A stretch of DNA of 64,000 nt from Reyranella sp. (GTDB taxonomy: Bacteria > Pseudomonadota > Alphaproteobacteria > Reyranellales > Reyranellaceae): positions 1 through 64,000 of the forward strand of contig NZ_SCVH01000166.1 of NCBI RefSeq assembly GCF_004296935.1, written 5' to 3'. The notes under the pieces were generated by a model. That model was not told the DNA's origin. It saw only the letters and a list, made by a program, of their open reading frames with translations, and made no database searches. This document shows, piece by piece, positions 1 through 9,002 of the stretch (positions are counted from its first letter, which is position 1; each line of letters starts with the position of its first letter). A program made the translations under genes and the position numbers.

Positions 1-520
1 GCGCGACATCGGGCAGACGCCACTGGCCATCGCCCGCGCCCTGGTCGACCGCGTGCTGAGCGTCGACGAGGTGGCCATCGAACGCGCCATCGCGCTCTTC
101 CTGGAAGTCGAGAAAACGGTGGCCGAGGGCGCCGGTGCCACCGGCCTCGCCGCCCTTCTCGCTCATCCGCAGCATTTCACCGGTCGCAAGGTCGGCCTCG
201 TCCTGAGCGGCGGCAACATCGACACCCGCTTGCTCGCCTCCGTCCTGCTGCGCGGGCTGGTGCGCGACGGAAGGATCGTACGGCTCCGGCTGATGATCGG
301 CGACGCGCCGGGCCAGCTCGCCCGGGTTGCCGGCCTGATCGGCGGTGCCGGCGGCAATATCGTGGAAGTGCTGCACCAGAGGCTGTTCGGCGTGGTCGCC
401 AAGGCCACCGAACTCGACGTCACCGTCGAAACCCGCGACCGCGCCCACCTCGGAGAGCTTTTGGCCGCCCTGCAGGCCGACGGCTTCAAGGTCCGCGTTC
501 TGGAGGGGGCGGACGCGTAA
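1..520 (+). CDS. Threonine dehydratase (threonine ammonia-lyase), C-terminal part only
   Basis: The reading frame is open from base 2, so the gene begins before the window and only about 172 C-terminal residues are visible. The first part is the end of the PLP-dependent catalytic fold: the stretch [11 protein letters not shown] followed by [11 protein letters not shown] is typical of the serine/threonine dehydratase fold. From about base 280 a single ACT-type regulatory domain follows ([20 protein letters not shown], then a beta-rich tail). The enzyme converts threonine to 2-oxobutyrate and ammonia. One ACT domain fits the short form found widely in bacteria; whether it serves isoleucine synthesis or threonine breakdown cannot be decided from the fragment. 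The stop is TAA at 518-520, 46 bases before purH on the same strand. Confidence 0.85.
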   Translation, partial: RDIGQTPLAIARALVDRVLSVDEVAIERAIALFLEVEKTVAEGAGATGLAALLAHPQHFTGRKVGLVLSGGNIDTRLLASVLLRGLVRDGRIVRLRLMIGDAPGQLARVAGLIGGAGGNIVEVLHQRLFGVVAKATELDVTVETRDRAHLGELLAALQADGFKVRVLEGADA

Positions 521-566
521 AAGCGCCGCCTTACAACCCACCGCACCGCGGGCTAAAAGGGCGCCC

Positions 567-2180
567 ATGTCCGCCGCCCCCTCCTACATCCCCTCGCCCA
601 CCCCCGATCTCGCCCGCATCCAGCGCGCCCTGATCTCCGTCTCCGACAAGGCCGGCCTTATCGAGCTGGGCAAGGCGCTGGCAGCCCACGGGGTCGAAAT
701 CCTCTCGACCGGCGGCTCGGCCAAGGCGCTGCGCGACGCCGGCCTGAAGGTCGTCGAGGTGAGCGACCACACCGGCTTTCCCGAGATCATGGACGGGCGG
801 GTAAAAACCCTGCAGCCCACGATCCATGGCGGCATCCTGGCGCGGCGCACCGACGCCGGACACCAGAAGGCTATGACCGATCACAGGATCGCCGGCATCG
901 ATCTCGTGGTGGTGAACCTCTACCCGTTCGAGGCCACGGTGGCGCGCGGCGCCGATTTCCCGACCTGCGTCGAGAACATCGACATCGGCGGCCCGGCGCT
1001 GATCCGTGCCTCGGCCAAGAACCACGACTTCGTCACGATCGTCGTCGATCCGAAGGACTACGCCGCGGTGCTCGACGAGCTCAAGGCCAACAAGGGTGCC
1101 ACGACACTGGCGCTGCGCCGCAAGCTGGCCGCGAAGGCCTATGCCCGCACGGCGTCCTACGATTCGGCGATCGCCACCTGGTTCGCCAAGCAGGAGAACG
1201 ACACCTTCCCCGAGCGGCTGACGGTCTCGGCCGAGCGCGTGCAGACGCTGCGTTACGGCGAAAATCCGCACCAGCAGGCCGCGTTCTATTCCGACGGCAG
1301 CAAGCGGCCGGGCGTCGCCACCGCACGCATGGTCCAGGGCAAGGAACTTTCCTACAACAACATCGGCGACACCGAGGCGGCCTATGAATGCGTCGCCGAG
1401 TTTTCGGAGTCCGCCATCGTCGTTGTGAAGCACGCCAACCCGTGCGGCGTCGCCGTCGACAAGGACCAGTACGCCGCCTACCTCAAGGCCTATGCCTGCG
1501 ATCCGGTGTCGATCTTCGGCGGCATCGTGGCGGTCAACCGCACGCTCGAAGCCAGGACGGCAGCCGACCTGGCCAAGCTCTTCCTCGAGGTCGTGATCGC
1601 GCCCGACGCCACGCCGGAAGCGCTGGCCATCCTCGCCACCCGGAAGAACGTGCGTGTGCTGCTGGCCGGCACCCTGCCGGATCCAATGTCGCCCGGCATG
1701 ACGATCAAGAGCGTGGCCGGCGGCTATCTCTTCCAGAGCCGCGACAACGGCCACCTGAAGAAGAGCGATCTCAAGGTCGTGACCAAGCGCGCGCCGACGG
1801 CGAAGGAACTCGACGACCTGCTGTTCGCCTTCACCGTCTGCAAGCATGTGAAGTCGAACGCCATCGTCTATGCCAAGGACGGCGCCACGGTGGGTGTCGG
1901 TGCGGGCCAGATGAATCGCCGCGACAGCTCACGCATCGCGGCCATCCGCGCCGCCGAAGCGGGCGAGACGGCGGGCCTGAAGGTGAGTCCCGCGGTCGGC
2001 TCCGTCGTGGCGTCGGATGCCTTCTTCCCCTTCGCCGACGGCCTGCTGGCTGCGGCCGAAGCGGGCGCCACCGCCATCATCCAGCCCGGCGGATCGATGC
2101 GCGACAAGGAAGTGATCGAGGCCGCCGACGCGGCCGGCCTCGCCATGGTCTTCACCGGGATGCGCCACTTCCGCCACTAG
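567..2180 (+). CDS. purH: Bifunctional AICAR transformylase / IMP cyclohydrolase PurH
   Basis: The 537-residue product has the normal PurH length and catalyses the last two steps of IMP synthesis in the cytoplasm. The N-terminal MGS-like IMP cyclohydrolase domain covers roughly residues 15-165 ([11 protein letters not shown], then [12 protein letters not shown] and [13 protein letters not shown]). The AICAR formyltransferase domain fills the rest, with the catalytic Lys-His pair in [10 protein letters not shown] at residues 288-289. I chose ATG 567 because homology begins right after it, although the frame stays open upstream into the threonine dehydratase gene, where it would be a shadow. 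The next gene is convergent, and the 41-base gap holds only a weak GGAAG/CTTCC hairpin. Confidence 0.97.
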   Translation: MSAAPSYIPSPTPDLARIQRALISVSDKAGLIELGKALAAHGVEILSTGGSAKALRDAGLKVVEVSDHTGFPEIMDGRVKTLQPTIHGGILARRTDAGHQKAMTDHRIAGIDLVVVNLYPFEATVARGADFPTCVENIDIGGPALIRASAKNHDFVTIVVDPKDYAAVLDELKANKGATTLALRRKLAAKAYARTASYDSAIATWFAKQENDTFPERLTVSAERVQTLRYGENPHQQAAFYSDGSKRPGVATARMVQGKELSYNNIGDTEAAYECVAEFSESAIVVVKHANPCGVAVDKDQYAAYLKAYACDPVSIFGGIVAVNRTLEARTAADLAKLFLEVVIAPDATPEALAILATRKNVRVLLAGTLPDPMSPGMTIKSVAGGYLFQSRDNGHLKKSDLKVVTKRAPTAKELDDLLFAFTVCKHVKSNAIVYAKDGATVGVGAGQMNRRDSSRIAAIRAAEAGETAGLKVSPAVGSVVASDAFFPFADGLLAAAEAGATAIIQPGGSMRDKEVIEAADAAGLAMVFTGMRHFRH

Positions 2181-2221
2181 ATGTGAAGTGAGGGGCGGAA
2201 GCGGGCCTTCCGTTCCCGGCC

Positions 2222-2749
2222 TCAGTTCATCAACTGGCCGAGATTGCTGATGATCTCGGTCACCAGCCGTGTGTCACGATTCATCAGCACGATATCGTCG
2301 TCGACCCGGACATAGTCGTAGCCCGGCGGCGGCGGCGCGAGCTGCATCATCAGCGGCTGCGGCAGCTGATGGTAGACCGTGGTCGGCGGCAGCGGCTGGC
2401 CGACGCTCCAGAGCTTCTTGGCCTGACCCGGCGGCAGGCAGCCGTTGTTCTTCTTGGCGAGACCCGGCGGGCAATTGCCGTTCGTGAACTCGCTCCGATA
2501 GTAGGTGTAGACGGTCGTCCGGTCGCGGTCGGTGACGACGACCCGCGTCGGCGTGCCGGCCGGTCCGCTGTCGATGCGGTTGCCCTGGTTCTGGCCACGG
2601 CTGTTGTCGTTGCCACGGTTGTTGTCGTTTTGGCTTTGGCCGCGGTTGTTGTCGCCGCCTTTGCCCTTGTTCTTGTCGTTGTCGGCCCAGGCAGGCGAGG
2701 CGAGGCCGGCACAAAGCGCCGACACGAGAACCAAACGGATGACTTGCAT
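2222..2749 (-). CDS. Secreted RcnB/CigR-like protein
   Basis: This is a 175-residue exported protein. A signal peptide ([22 protein letters not shown]) is followed by an Asn/Gly/Arg-rich low-complexity stretch of about 45 residues. A conserved C-terminal module follows, with [20 protein letters not shown], then [23 protein letters not shown] and a closing hydrophobic strand. That C-terminal pattern is characteristic of the RcnB/CigR family, periplasmic proteins of poorly known role, in some cases linked to metal efflux or virulence control. The start at 2749 is preceded by GGAGGA eight bases upstream; an in-frame ATG at 2773 lacks a comparable site. It lies downstream of the lipid kinase gene on the same strand with 50 bases between, so cotranscription is possible. 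Confidence 0.75.
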   Translation of the reverse strand: MQVIRLVLVSALCAGLASPAWADNDKNKGKGGDNNRGQSQNDNNRGNDNSRGQNQGNRIDSGPAGTPTRVVVTDRDRTTVYTYYRSEFTNGNCPPGLAKKNNGCLPPGQAKKLWSVGQPLPPTTVYHQLPQPLMMQLAPPPPGYDYVRVDDDIVLMNRDTRLVTEIISNLGQLMN

Positions 2750-2799
2750 GATGAAATTCCTCCGCACCCTCAACGCGGGCCGGCACCAGGGGTTCCCCC

Positions 2800-3741
2800 T
2801 CAGGGCGCACCGACCAGGAAGGCGCGCGGCAGCACCGAGACCTCAAGCGGCAGGCGGCCCACCGTCTCGCCGTCGAGATCGACCAGGGTCTCGGACTCGG
2901 ACTCGAAGCGGAACGACGTGCCCTGGCTCACCCGCACCTTGGGATGGCCGATGTGGGCGCCGCTGTAGAGCTTGGGCATGACTCCAAACAGGACGCCCAG
3001 CCGCGAGACGTCGCCCATTTCGATCAGGTCGAGGATGCCGTCGTCGAATCTGGCGCCCGGCATCAGCTTCATGCCGCCGCCGCCGTTCTCGGTGTTGGCA
3101 ACCATGGCAGTGAATAGCCGGCGCGTGCCGTCGGCCACCCCGTCGATGGTGATGGCGATGTCTCGGTGGCGGTAGCCCAGCGTCACGGCCGGCGTCATCA
3201 GCAGATAGGCGATCTCGCCCAGCTTCTTCAGCCAGCGCGAGCGCGAGGTGCGGTGGCTGATGGTGGCCGCGGCACCCAGCGATACGATGAGGTAGCCGAA
3301 GCGGTCGACCTGACGGCCGGCGAGATCGACGCAGCGCACGCGCAGCAGATCGACGGGCCGGCTGCCGCGGCCGGCGGCGGCCTCGTAGGCGCGAGCCGGA
3401 TGCTCGAGATGGCCGAGGGCGCGGCAGAGTTCGTTGGCCGTGCCGGCGGGCACCGGACAGAGGACTGTGTCCGGCGCGACGAGGCGGCCCGAGGCATCGA
3501 GCAGGCCGTTCAGTGCCTCGTTCACCGTGCCATCGCCACCCACCGCCACGATCCGCCGCGCGCCCTGGGCCACCGCACGCCTGGCAAGGTCGGTCGCATG
3601 ACCCGGCGCCTCGGTGAAGCTGGGCGTGAAGGGACCCAGGCGCGCGCTGAGTTCGGCCTCGATCGCCGGCCAGCGCCGCGCTGCGCCGCCCTTGTGGGCG
3701 GCGGGATTGACGATGACAGCAATGCTGGCGTGCCCAACCAT
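2800..3741 (-). CDS. Diacylglycerol/sphingosine kinase-family lipid kinase (YegS/DgkB type)
   Basis: The 313-residue protein has the DAGK catalytic fold. Near the N-terminus IAVIVNPAAHKGGAAR forms the first strand and loop, and IVAVGGDGTVNEALNG holds the GGDGT nucleotide-binding motif. The C-terminal half contains the second beta domain (MVANTENGGGGMKLMPGA, DDGILDLIEM). Members phosphorylate diacylglycerol or other lipids at the inner membrane surface; the substrate here is unknown. The start could be ATG 3741 or ATG 3759, and neither has a strong ribosome site. The frame remains open far upstream but overlaps the divergent efflux operon there, so that extension is rejected. The 148-base gap to the efflux adaptor is the shared divergent promoter region. 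Confidence 0.85.
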   Translation of the reverse strand: MVGHASIAVIVNPAAHKGGAARRWPAIEAELSARLGPFTPSFTEAPGHATDLARRAVAQGARRIVAVGGDGTVNEALNGLLDASGRLVAPDTVLCPVPAGTANELCRALGHLEHPARAYEAAAGRGSRPVDLLRVRCVDLAGRQVDRFGYLIVSLGAAATISHRTSRSRWLKKLGEIAYLLMTPAVTLGYRHRDIAITIDGVADGTRRLFTAMVANTENGGGGMKLMPGARFDDGILDLIEMGDVSRLGVLFGVMPKLYSGAHIGHPKVRVSQGTSFRFESESETLVDLDGETVGRLPLEVSVLPRAFLVGAP

Positions 3742-3889
3742 GAGGCACAGTGTGAGCATCTGTCGGGATCGCCGCCAGTGATCACCTGTTGATTGCGTCG
3801 ACCGTGGCAATTGCCGCAACAAATGATCGCGTCGGCAGGCGGATTGACACTGGAAGTCGGCGGAACCACATCTGCCGGAGCGACGCAGA

Positions 3890-5053
3890 ATGAGTCGCGG
3901 GGGAGTTCCGTTGCCTGTTTTCCGCCAGCTCTTCTTTGCCGCCGTCCTTGCCTTTGCTGCCACGCCGGCCGTGGCCCAGGGCGGCCCACCCGCGATGCCG
4001 GTCGGTGTCGCCGAACCGATCGCCAAGCGCGTCACCCAGTGGGACGAATATTCCGGCCGCTTCGAGCCGGTCGCCGCGGTCGAGGTGCGGGCGCGGGTTT
4101 CCGGTTTCATCGACAAGCTGCATTTCCGCGACGGCCAGCTCGTGAATGTCGGCGACCTGCTGCTCACCATCGACAAGCGGCCGTTCGAGATCGCCGTCGA
4201 GAGCGCAGCGGCTGAAGTCGCGCGTACCAAGGCGCAGGTCGAACTGGCCGAAAACCAGGTCGAACGCAGTGCAACGCTGATCAAGTCGCGCACCATCACC
4301 GACCAGGAGCACGACCAGCGCAAGGCCAACCTCAATGTCGCGCGCGCGCAGCAGAAGGCGGCCGAGTCCGGCCTGAAATCGGCCGAACTCAATCTCGACT
4401 GGGCCGACGTGCGCGCGCCGCTGGCCGGACGCATCTCCGATCGCAAGGTCGACGCCGGCAACCTGGTCTCCGGCGGCCAGACAGGCGCCACCCTGCTCGC
4501 CACCATCGTCACCCTCGACCCGATCCGCTTCGTGTTCGACATCTCCGAGGCTGACTACATTCGCTACCAGCGTCTGTTCCTGTCCGGTTCGAGACCGTCG
4601 GAACGCGGCGATACCGTCATTCCGGTCCGCATCCGCCTCTCCGACGAGACCGAATGGACGCGCACCGGCAGAATCGACTTCGTCGACAACACACTGGGCA
4701 CCCGCTCCGGTACCATCCGCGCCCGCGCCATCGTCGAGAACAAGGACCAGCTCCTCACCCCTGGCATCTTCGGCCGGCTCCAACTGTTCGGCGGCGAATA
4801 CGACGCCCTGCTGATCCCCGATTCGGCGATCATCTCGGATCAGGCGCGCAAGATCGTGTTCACGGTCGGGCCCGAGAACGTGGTCGCGGCCAAGCCCGTC
4901 GTGCTCGGCCCACTGGTCGACGGCCTGCGCGTCGTGCGCAGCGGGCTCACCGCAACCGACAAGGTGGTGCTCGACGGACTGGCCAACCCGATGGTGAGGC
5001 CGGGCGTCAAGGTGGTGCCGCAGAAGGGCGAGATCGTCGCGAAGGCGAACTAG
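3890..5053 (+). CDS. RND efflux periplasmic adaptor (membrane fusion protein)
   Basis: The 387-residue product is an AcrA/MexE-type adaptor that joins an inner-membrane RND pump to an outer-membrane channel. An N-terminal export signal ends near ATPAVAQ. The lipoyl half-domains flank a coiled-coil hairpin of about 90 residues (EVRARVSGFIDKLHFRDGQ at about 65, VRAPLAGRISDRKVDAGNLV at about 170), followed by the beta-barrel and membrane-proximal domains. No lipobox cysteine is seen in the signal region. ATG 3890 has GGAG ten bases upstream; a TTG at 3911 with GGGGGAG in front is an alternative. The pump gene begins three bases after the stop, so the two form an operon. Confidence 0.93.
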   Translation: MSRGGVPLPVFRQLFFAAVLAFAATPAVAQGGPPAMPVGVAEPIAKRVTQWDEYSGRFEPVAAVEVRARVSGFIDKLHFRDGQLVNVGDLLLTIDKRPFEIAVESAAAEVARTKAQVELAENQVERSATLIKSRTITDQEHDQRKANLNVARAQQKAAESGLKSAELNLDWADVRAPLAGRISDRKVDAGNLVSGGQTGATLLATIVTLDPIRFVFDISEADYIRYQRLFLSGSRPSERGDTVIPVRIRLSDETEWTRTGRIDFVDNTLGTRSGTIRARAIVENKDQLLTPGIFGRLQLFGGEYDALLIPDSAIISDQARKIVFTVGPENVVAAKPVVLGPLVDGLRVVRSGLTATDKVVLDGLANPMVRPGVKVVPQKGEIVAKAN

Positions 5054-5056
5054 CCG

Positions 5057-8000
5057 ATGATCCGCCTTTCGCACTTCTTCATCGACCGGCCGATCTTCGC
5101 CTCGGTCCTGTCCGTCATCATCGTGATCGTGGGCTTCATCGCCCAGCGCGGCCTGGCGGTCGCCGAATATCCCGAAATCGCCCCGCCCACGGTCAACGTC
5201 ACGGCGACCTACCCCGGCGCCTCGGCCGAGGTCATCGCCGAGACCGTCGCCACGCCACTCGAGCAGGAGATCAACGGCGTCGACGACATGCTCTACATCA
5301 GCTCGCAGTCGACCGGCGACGGGCGGCTGTCGATCAACGTCGTCTTCAAGCCCGGCGTCAACATCGACCAGGCCCAGGTGCTGGTGCAGAACCGGGTCGC
5401 CGTCGCCCAGCCGCGCCTGCCCGAGGACGTGCAGCGGCTCGGCATCGTGGTGCGCAAGGCCTCGCCCGACCTGATGATGGTCGTGCACATGATCTCGCCC
5501 GACGGCACGCGCGACCAGCAGTACATCTCCAACTACGCGACGCTCTACGTGAAGGACGTGCTGAGCCGCGTCGACGGCGTCGGCAACGTGCTCATCTTCG
5601 GCGCGCGCGACTATTCGATGCGTGTCTGGCTCGATCCGGCGCGCGTCGCCTCGCGCAACCTGACCGCCACCGAGGTCGTCCTGGCGCTGCGCGCCGCCAA
5701 CCTGCAGGTCGCCGCCGGCGCCATCAACCAGGCGCCCGCCGTCTCGCCCGGCGCCTTTACGCTGTCGGTGCAGACGCTGGGGCGGCTGAGCGCCCCCGAG
5801 CAGTTCGAGAACATCGTCATCCGCGCCGAGCCCGACGGCTCGGTAACCCGGCTGCGCGACGTCGCCCGCGTCGAACTGGGCGCGCAGGACTACACGCTGA
5901 ACGCCTATCTCAACAACAAGAACGCCACCGCGATCGGCATCTTCCAGCGCCCCGGCTCGAACGCGCTGGCGACGTCTGACGCCATCATCGCCGAGATGGA
6001 GCGGCTGAAGAAGAGCTTCCCGGCCGGCATCGGCTATTCGGTCGTCTACAACCCGACGGAATTCATCCAGGCCTCGGTCGACGCGGTCATCACGACGCTG
6101 TTCGAGGCGCTGATCCTGGTCGTGATCGTGGTGATCCTGTTCCTGCAGACTTGGCGGGCCGCGATCATCCCCATCCTCGCCATCCCGGTGTCACTGATCG
6201 GCTCGTTCGCCGTGATGTCGGCCGTCGGCGTCTCGTTCAACACCCTGTCGCTGTTCGGCCTGGTGCTGGCGATCGGCATCGTGGTCGACGACGCCATCGT
6301 CGTGGTCGAGAACGTCGAGCGCTACCTGACCCAGGGCATGTCGCCCAAGGAGGCGGCGCACAAGACCATGGACGAGGTCGGCGGCGCGCTGATCGCCATC
6401 TCGCTGGTGCTGATCGCGGTCTTCCTGCCGACCGCCTTCATCAGCGGCCTGCAGGGCACCTTCTACAAGCAGTTCGCCATCACCATCGCGGCCTCGACGG
6501 CGATCTCGGCCTTCGTGTCGCTGACGCTGTCGCCCGCGATGGCCGCCCTGCTGCTCAAGACCCATGCGCTGTCGCACGTCGAGAAGGCCAAGCCCAGCCT
6601 GCTCGACCGCGCGATGTGGCCGGTCAACTGGTTCTTCGGCCACTTCAATCGCGGCTTCGAAGGGCTGGCGAATTTCTACGGCCGCGCGACGGCACGCCTG
6701 ATCCGCATGAGCGTCATCATGCTGGTGATCTATGCCGGCCTGCTGGCGCTGACGCAGAATCGCCTGGCCTCGACGCCGACCGGCCTGGTGCCGCAGTTGG
6801 ACCGCTCCTACCTGATTGCCGCCATGCAGCTGCCGGCCGGCGCCACCCTCGAGCGCACGGACGCGCTGATACGCCAGGCAACCGACATCATCGTCTCGCA
6901 GCCGGGCGTCAAGGACGCGGTGGCCTTCGTCGGACTCGATGGCGCCACCTTCACCAACGCGCCCAATACCGGCGTGATTTTCGTGACCCTGAAGCCCTTC
7001 GCCGAGCGGCCGGGCATCACCAAGGACATGATCCTGGCCGAACTGCGCGGGCGCATGTTCGGGCTGCGCGAGGCCTTCGTGTTCGTGCTCGAGCCACCCT
7101 CCGTTCCGGGCATCGGCACCGGCGGCGGCCTGAAAGGCTACGTCCAGGACCGCGCGGCACGTGGCCTGCCGGCGCTCGAGGGCGCGACCTGGGCGCTGGC
7201 CGGCGCCGCCGGGCAGGCGCCCGGCCTCACCCAGGCCTTCACGCTCTTCAGCACGCGCACGCCGCAGATCTGGGCCGACATCGACCGCACCAAGGCCGAG
7301 CAGCTGGGCGTGCCGATCGCCTTCGTCTTCCAGACGCTGTCGGTCTACATGGGCTCGGCCTTCGTCAACGACTTCAACATCCTCGGCCGCACCTATCGCG
7401 TCACCGCCCAGGCCGACAATCCCTATCGCCTGACCTTGCGCGACGTCGCCAATCTCAAGACCCGCAGCGTCAGCGGCGAGATGGTGCCGATCGGTTCGGT
7501 CGCGACCTTCAACGACACCACCGGCCCCTACCGCGTGGCGCGCTACAACCTCTATCCGGCGGCAGAGGTCCAGGTCGCCCTGCAGCGCGGCTACTCCTCG
7601 GGCCAGGGCATCGCCACCATGGAGGCGCTGGCCGCCAAGGTGCTGCCCTCGGGCTTCGACTTCGAATGGACGGAGATCGCGCTGCAGGAAAAGCTCGCCG
7701 GCAACACCGCCATCCTGGCCTTCGGTCTCGCCGTGCTGTTCGTGTTCCTGCTGCTGGCGGCGCTCTACGAGAGCTGGCTGCTGCCGCTCGCCGTCATCCT
7801 GATCGTGCCGATGTGTATCCTGGCGGCCATGATCGGCGTGAACATCCGCGGCCTCGACCGCAACGTCCTGGTCGAGATCGGCCTCGTGGTGCTGGTGGGC
7901 CTCGCCGCCAAGAACGCCATCCTGATCGTGGAGTTCGCCAAGCAGGCGCACGAGCAGGGCATGAACCGCTTCGACGCCGCGGTTACCGCCGCCAAGACCC

Positions 8001-8251
8001 GGCTGCGACCCATCCTGATGACCTCGCTCGCCTTCATCCTGGGCGTGGTGCCGCTGGTCATCAGCGTCGGCGCCGGCGCCGAGATGCGCCAGTCGCTGGG
8101 CACCGCGGTGTTCGCCGGCATGCTGGGCGTCACCCTCTTCGGCCTGATCTTCACCCCGGTGTTCTACGTGATCTGCACCGGCCTCTCGGAGCTGCGCTTC
8201 AAGTGGCGCAAGCAGGAGATCAAGCCCGACTTCAAGCCGGATTCGGCCTGA
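5057..8251 (+). CDS. RND multidrug efflux pump, HAE1 family inner-membrane subunit
   Basis: At 1064 residues this is a full-length AcrB/MexF-like trimeric proton-drug antiporter. It starts with the classic MIRLSHFFIDRPIFASV and has twelve predicted membrane segments in two repeats with large periplasmic loops. The proton-relay aspartates lie in TM4 (GIVVDDAIVVVENV, about residues 410-411), and the partner lysine in TM10 (AAKNAILIVEFA, about residue 951). Substrate range cannot be read from sequence. Neither an outer-membrane TolC/OprM gene nor a TetR regulator lies next to the operon, so the outer channel must be encoded elsewhere. The last 20 bases overlap the end of the convergent dinB-like gene. 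Confidence 0.96.
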   Translation: MIRLSHFFIDRPIFASVLSVIIVIVGFIAQRGLAVAEYPEIAPPTVNVTATYPGASAEVIAETVATPLEQEINGVDDMLYISSQSTGDGRLSINVVFKPGVNIDQAQVLVQNRVAVAQPRLPEDVQRLGIVVRKASPDLMMVVHMISPDGTRDQQYISNYATLYVKDVLSRVDGVGNVLIFGARDYSMRVWLDPARVASRNLTATEVVLALRAANLQVAAGAINQAPAVSPGAFTLSVQTLGRLSAPEQFENIVIRAEPDGSVTRLRDVARVELGAQDYTLNAYLNNKNATAIGIFQRPGSNALATSDAIIAEMERLKKSFPAGIGYSVVYNPTEFIQASVDAVITTLFEALILVVIVVILFLQTWRAAIIPILAIPVSLIGSFAVMSAVGVSFNTLSLFGLVLAIGIVVDDAIVVVENVERYLTQGMSPKEAAHKTMDEVGGALIAISLVLIAVFLPTAFISGLQGTFYKQFAITIAASTAISAFVSLTLSPAMAALLLKTHALSHVEKAKPSLLDRAMWPVNWFFGHFNRGFEGLANFYGRATARLIRMSVIMLVIYAGLLALTQNRLASTPTGLVPQLDRSYLIAAMQLPAGATLERTDALIRQATDIIVSQPGVKDAVAFVGLDGATFTNAPNTGVIFVTLKPFAERPGITKDMILAELRGRMFGLREAFVFVLEPPSVPGIGTGGGLKGYVQDRAARGLPALEGATWALAGAAGQAPGLTQAFTLFSTRTPQIWADIDRTKAEQLGVPIAFVFQTLSVYMGSAFVNDFNILGRTYRVTAQADNPYRLTLRDVANLKTRSVSGEMVPIGSVATFNDTTGPYRVARYNLYPAAEVQVALQRGYSSGQGIATMEALAAKVLPSGFDFEWTEIALQEKLAGNTAILAFGLAVLFVFLLLAALYESWLLPLAVILIVPMCILAAMIGVNIRGLDRNVLVEIGLVVLVGLAAKNAILIVEFAKQAHEQGMNRFDAAVTAAKTRLRPILMTSLAFILGVVPLVISVGAGAEMRQSLGTAVFAGMLGVTLFGLIFTPVFYVICTGLSELRFKWRKQEIKPDFKPDSA

Positions 8252-8729
8252 GCACGCGATGCAGGTCGAGCACCGGCGGATCCCGGCCAAGCTGCGACAG
8301 CAGCGTGTGGACCTGGGCGCGGTGATGGGTCTGGTGATTGAAGAAGTGCGGCAGCAGGACGTCGAGCGGGTCCTCTGACGTGAAACCGGAATTGTTGAGG
8401 TAGCGGATCGTGCCGGCCGCGAAGGCGCGCGGCAAATCCGCGACGAACCGCTCGATGCGGGCATCCATCGCGACCCGCGCGGCGCGCAGCTCGGTGAAAT
8501 CGTCGTAGAGCACGGCGCCGAGATCGGTTGAAGGATGCTGGCCGCCCTCGAAGCGGGTCATCCAGATGCGGTCGCCCAGCAGCAGATGGTTCAGCGTGCC
8601 GTGGACGCTCCTGAAGAACGCCCCGAGGTCGCGCCGGCGCTCCTCATCGCTGAGCGCGGCGCAGGCCTCGTAGAGCGTCTCGTTGGCCAGTCGGTTGTAG
8701 CGGGCGTAGTGGCCCCAGGGCGCAGTCAT
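8232..8729 (-). CDS. DinB-family metal-binding protein
   Basis: The 165-residue protein has the four-helix DinB/YfiT fold. Histidines that would hold the metal are seen in SVHGTLNHLLLGD (about residue 48) and in FFNHQTHHRAQVHTLL (about residues 130-137), which match the usual triad spacing. The N-terminus (WGHYARYNRLANETLYEAC) is typical of the family. Relatives act as thiol-dependent transferases or damage-inducible proteins of uncertain role, and the substrate is unknown. Its 3' end overlaps the RND pump gene by 20 bases in a tail-to-tail arrangement. Confidence 0.85.
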   Translation of the reverse strand: MTAPWGHYARYNRLANETLYEACAALSDEERRRDLGAFFRSVHGTLNHLLLGDRIWMTRFEGGQHPSTDLGAVLYDDFTELRAARVAMDARIERFVADLPRAFAAGTIRYLNNSGFTSEDPLDVLLPHFFNHQTHHRAQVHTLLSQLGRDPPVLDLHRVLRPNPA

Positions 8730-8738
8730 GCGCCTTGT

Positions 8739-8897
8739 TTATCGGGCCGCGGCGGAAATCCAACCGGCGTGGAAGCTGTTCGAAATCCAACGACCGAAGT
8801 CGCGGAACAGGCCGGCGACGGCTGCGGCCCGCAGGCGGTGAGCCCGCACCATGTAGGCCTGATACTCGGGGGTCGAGGGATACGGGGTGGTGAACAT
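8739..8897 (-). CDS. Small basic protein, DUF1127/RSP_7527-like
   Basis: This is a 52-residue protein with AAAGGAG eight bases before ATG 8897, one of the best ribosome sites in the window. After a short N-terminal segment it contains an amphipathic, Arg-rich helix (VRAHRLRAAAVAGLFRDFGR) followed by a small tail. This layout resembles the short DUF1127-like proteins common in alphaproteobacteria, some of which bind RNA or affect phosphate and stress responses. Family assignment is by general pattern only. The frame could be extended to 8942, but no ribosome site supports that. It is divergent from the LysR gene across a 63-base AT-rich region. Confidence 0.6.
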   Translation of the reverse strand: MFTTPYPSTPEYQAYMVRAHRLRAAAVAGLFRDFGRWISNSFHAGWISAAAR

Positions 8898-8960
8898 GAA
8901 TATCTCCTTTGGATTGAAAGGAACGTAATTCCTTGCCAGCAAATGGATAATCCGGAGATA

Positions 8961-9002
8961 ATGAAGAACAATGATGAATATAATTCATTAATTCCGCAAT
9001 GA
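8961..9002 (+). CDS. 13-codon upstream ORF coupled to the LysR gene
   Basis: Directly ahead of the LysR gene, ATG 8961 opens a reading frame of 13 codons (MKNNDEYNSLIPQ). It is preceded by CCGGAGATA, a good ribosome site, and its TGA stop at 9000-9002 overlaps the LysR start codon in an ATGA arrangement. The LysR ATG itself has no visible ribosome site. The short ORF is AT-rich, unlike the surrounding coding sequence. I infer that ribosomes reach the LysR start by termination-reinitiation. It could instead be chance, since AT-rich promoter DNA often contains short frames. Confidence 0.5.
   Translation: MKNNDEYNSLIPQ

Noticed and set aside
2181-2221. Hairpin GGAAG-CGGG-CTTCC after purH
   Set aside because: Stem of five pairs with no T-run on either strand; too weak to call a terminator.
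6191-8464. A 757-codon frame opposite the RND pump gene
   Set aside because: Gln/His/Arg-rich shadow of a well supported gene.
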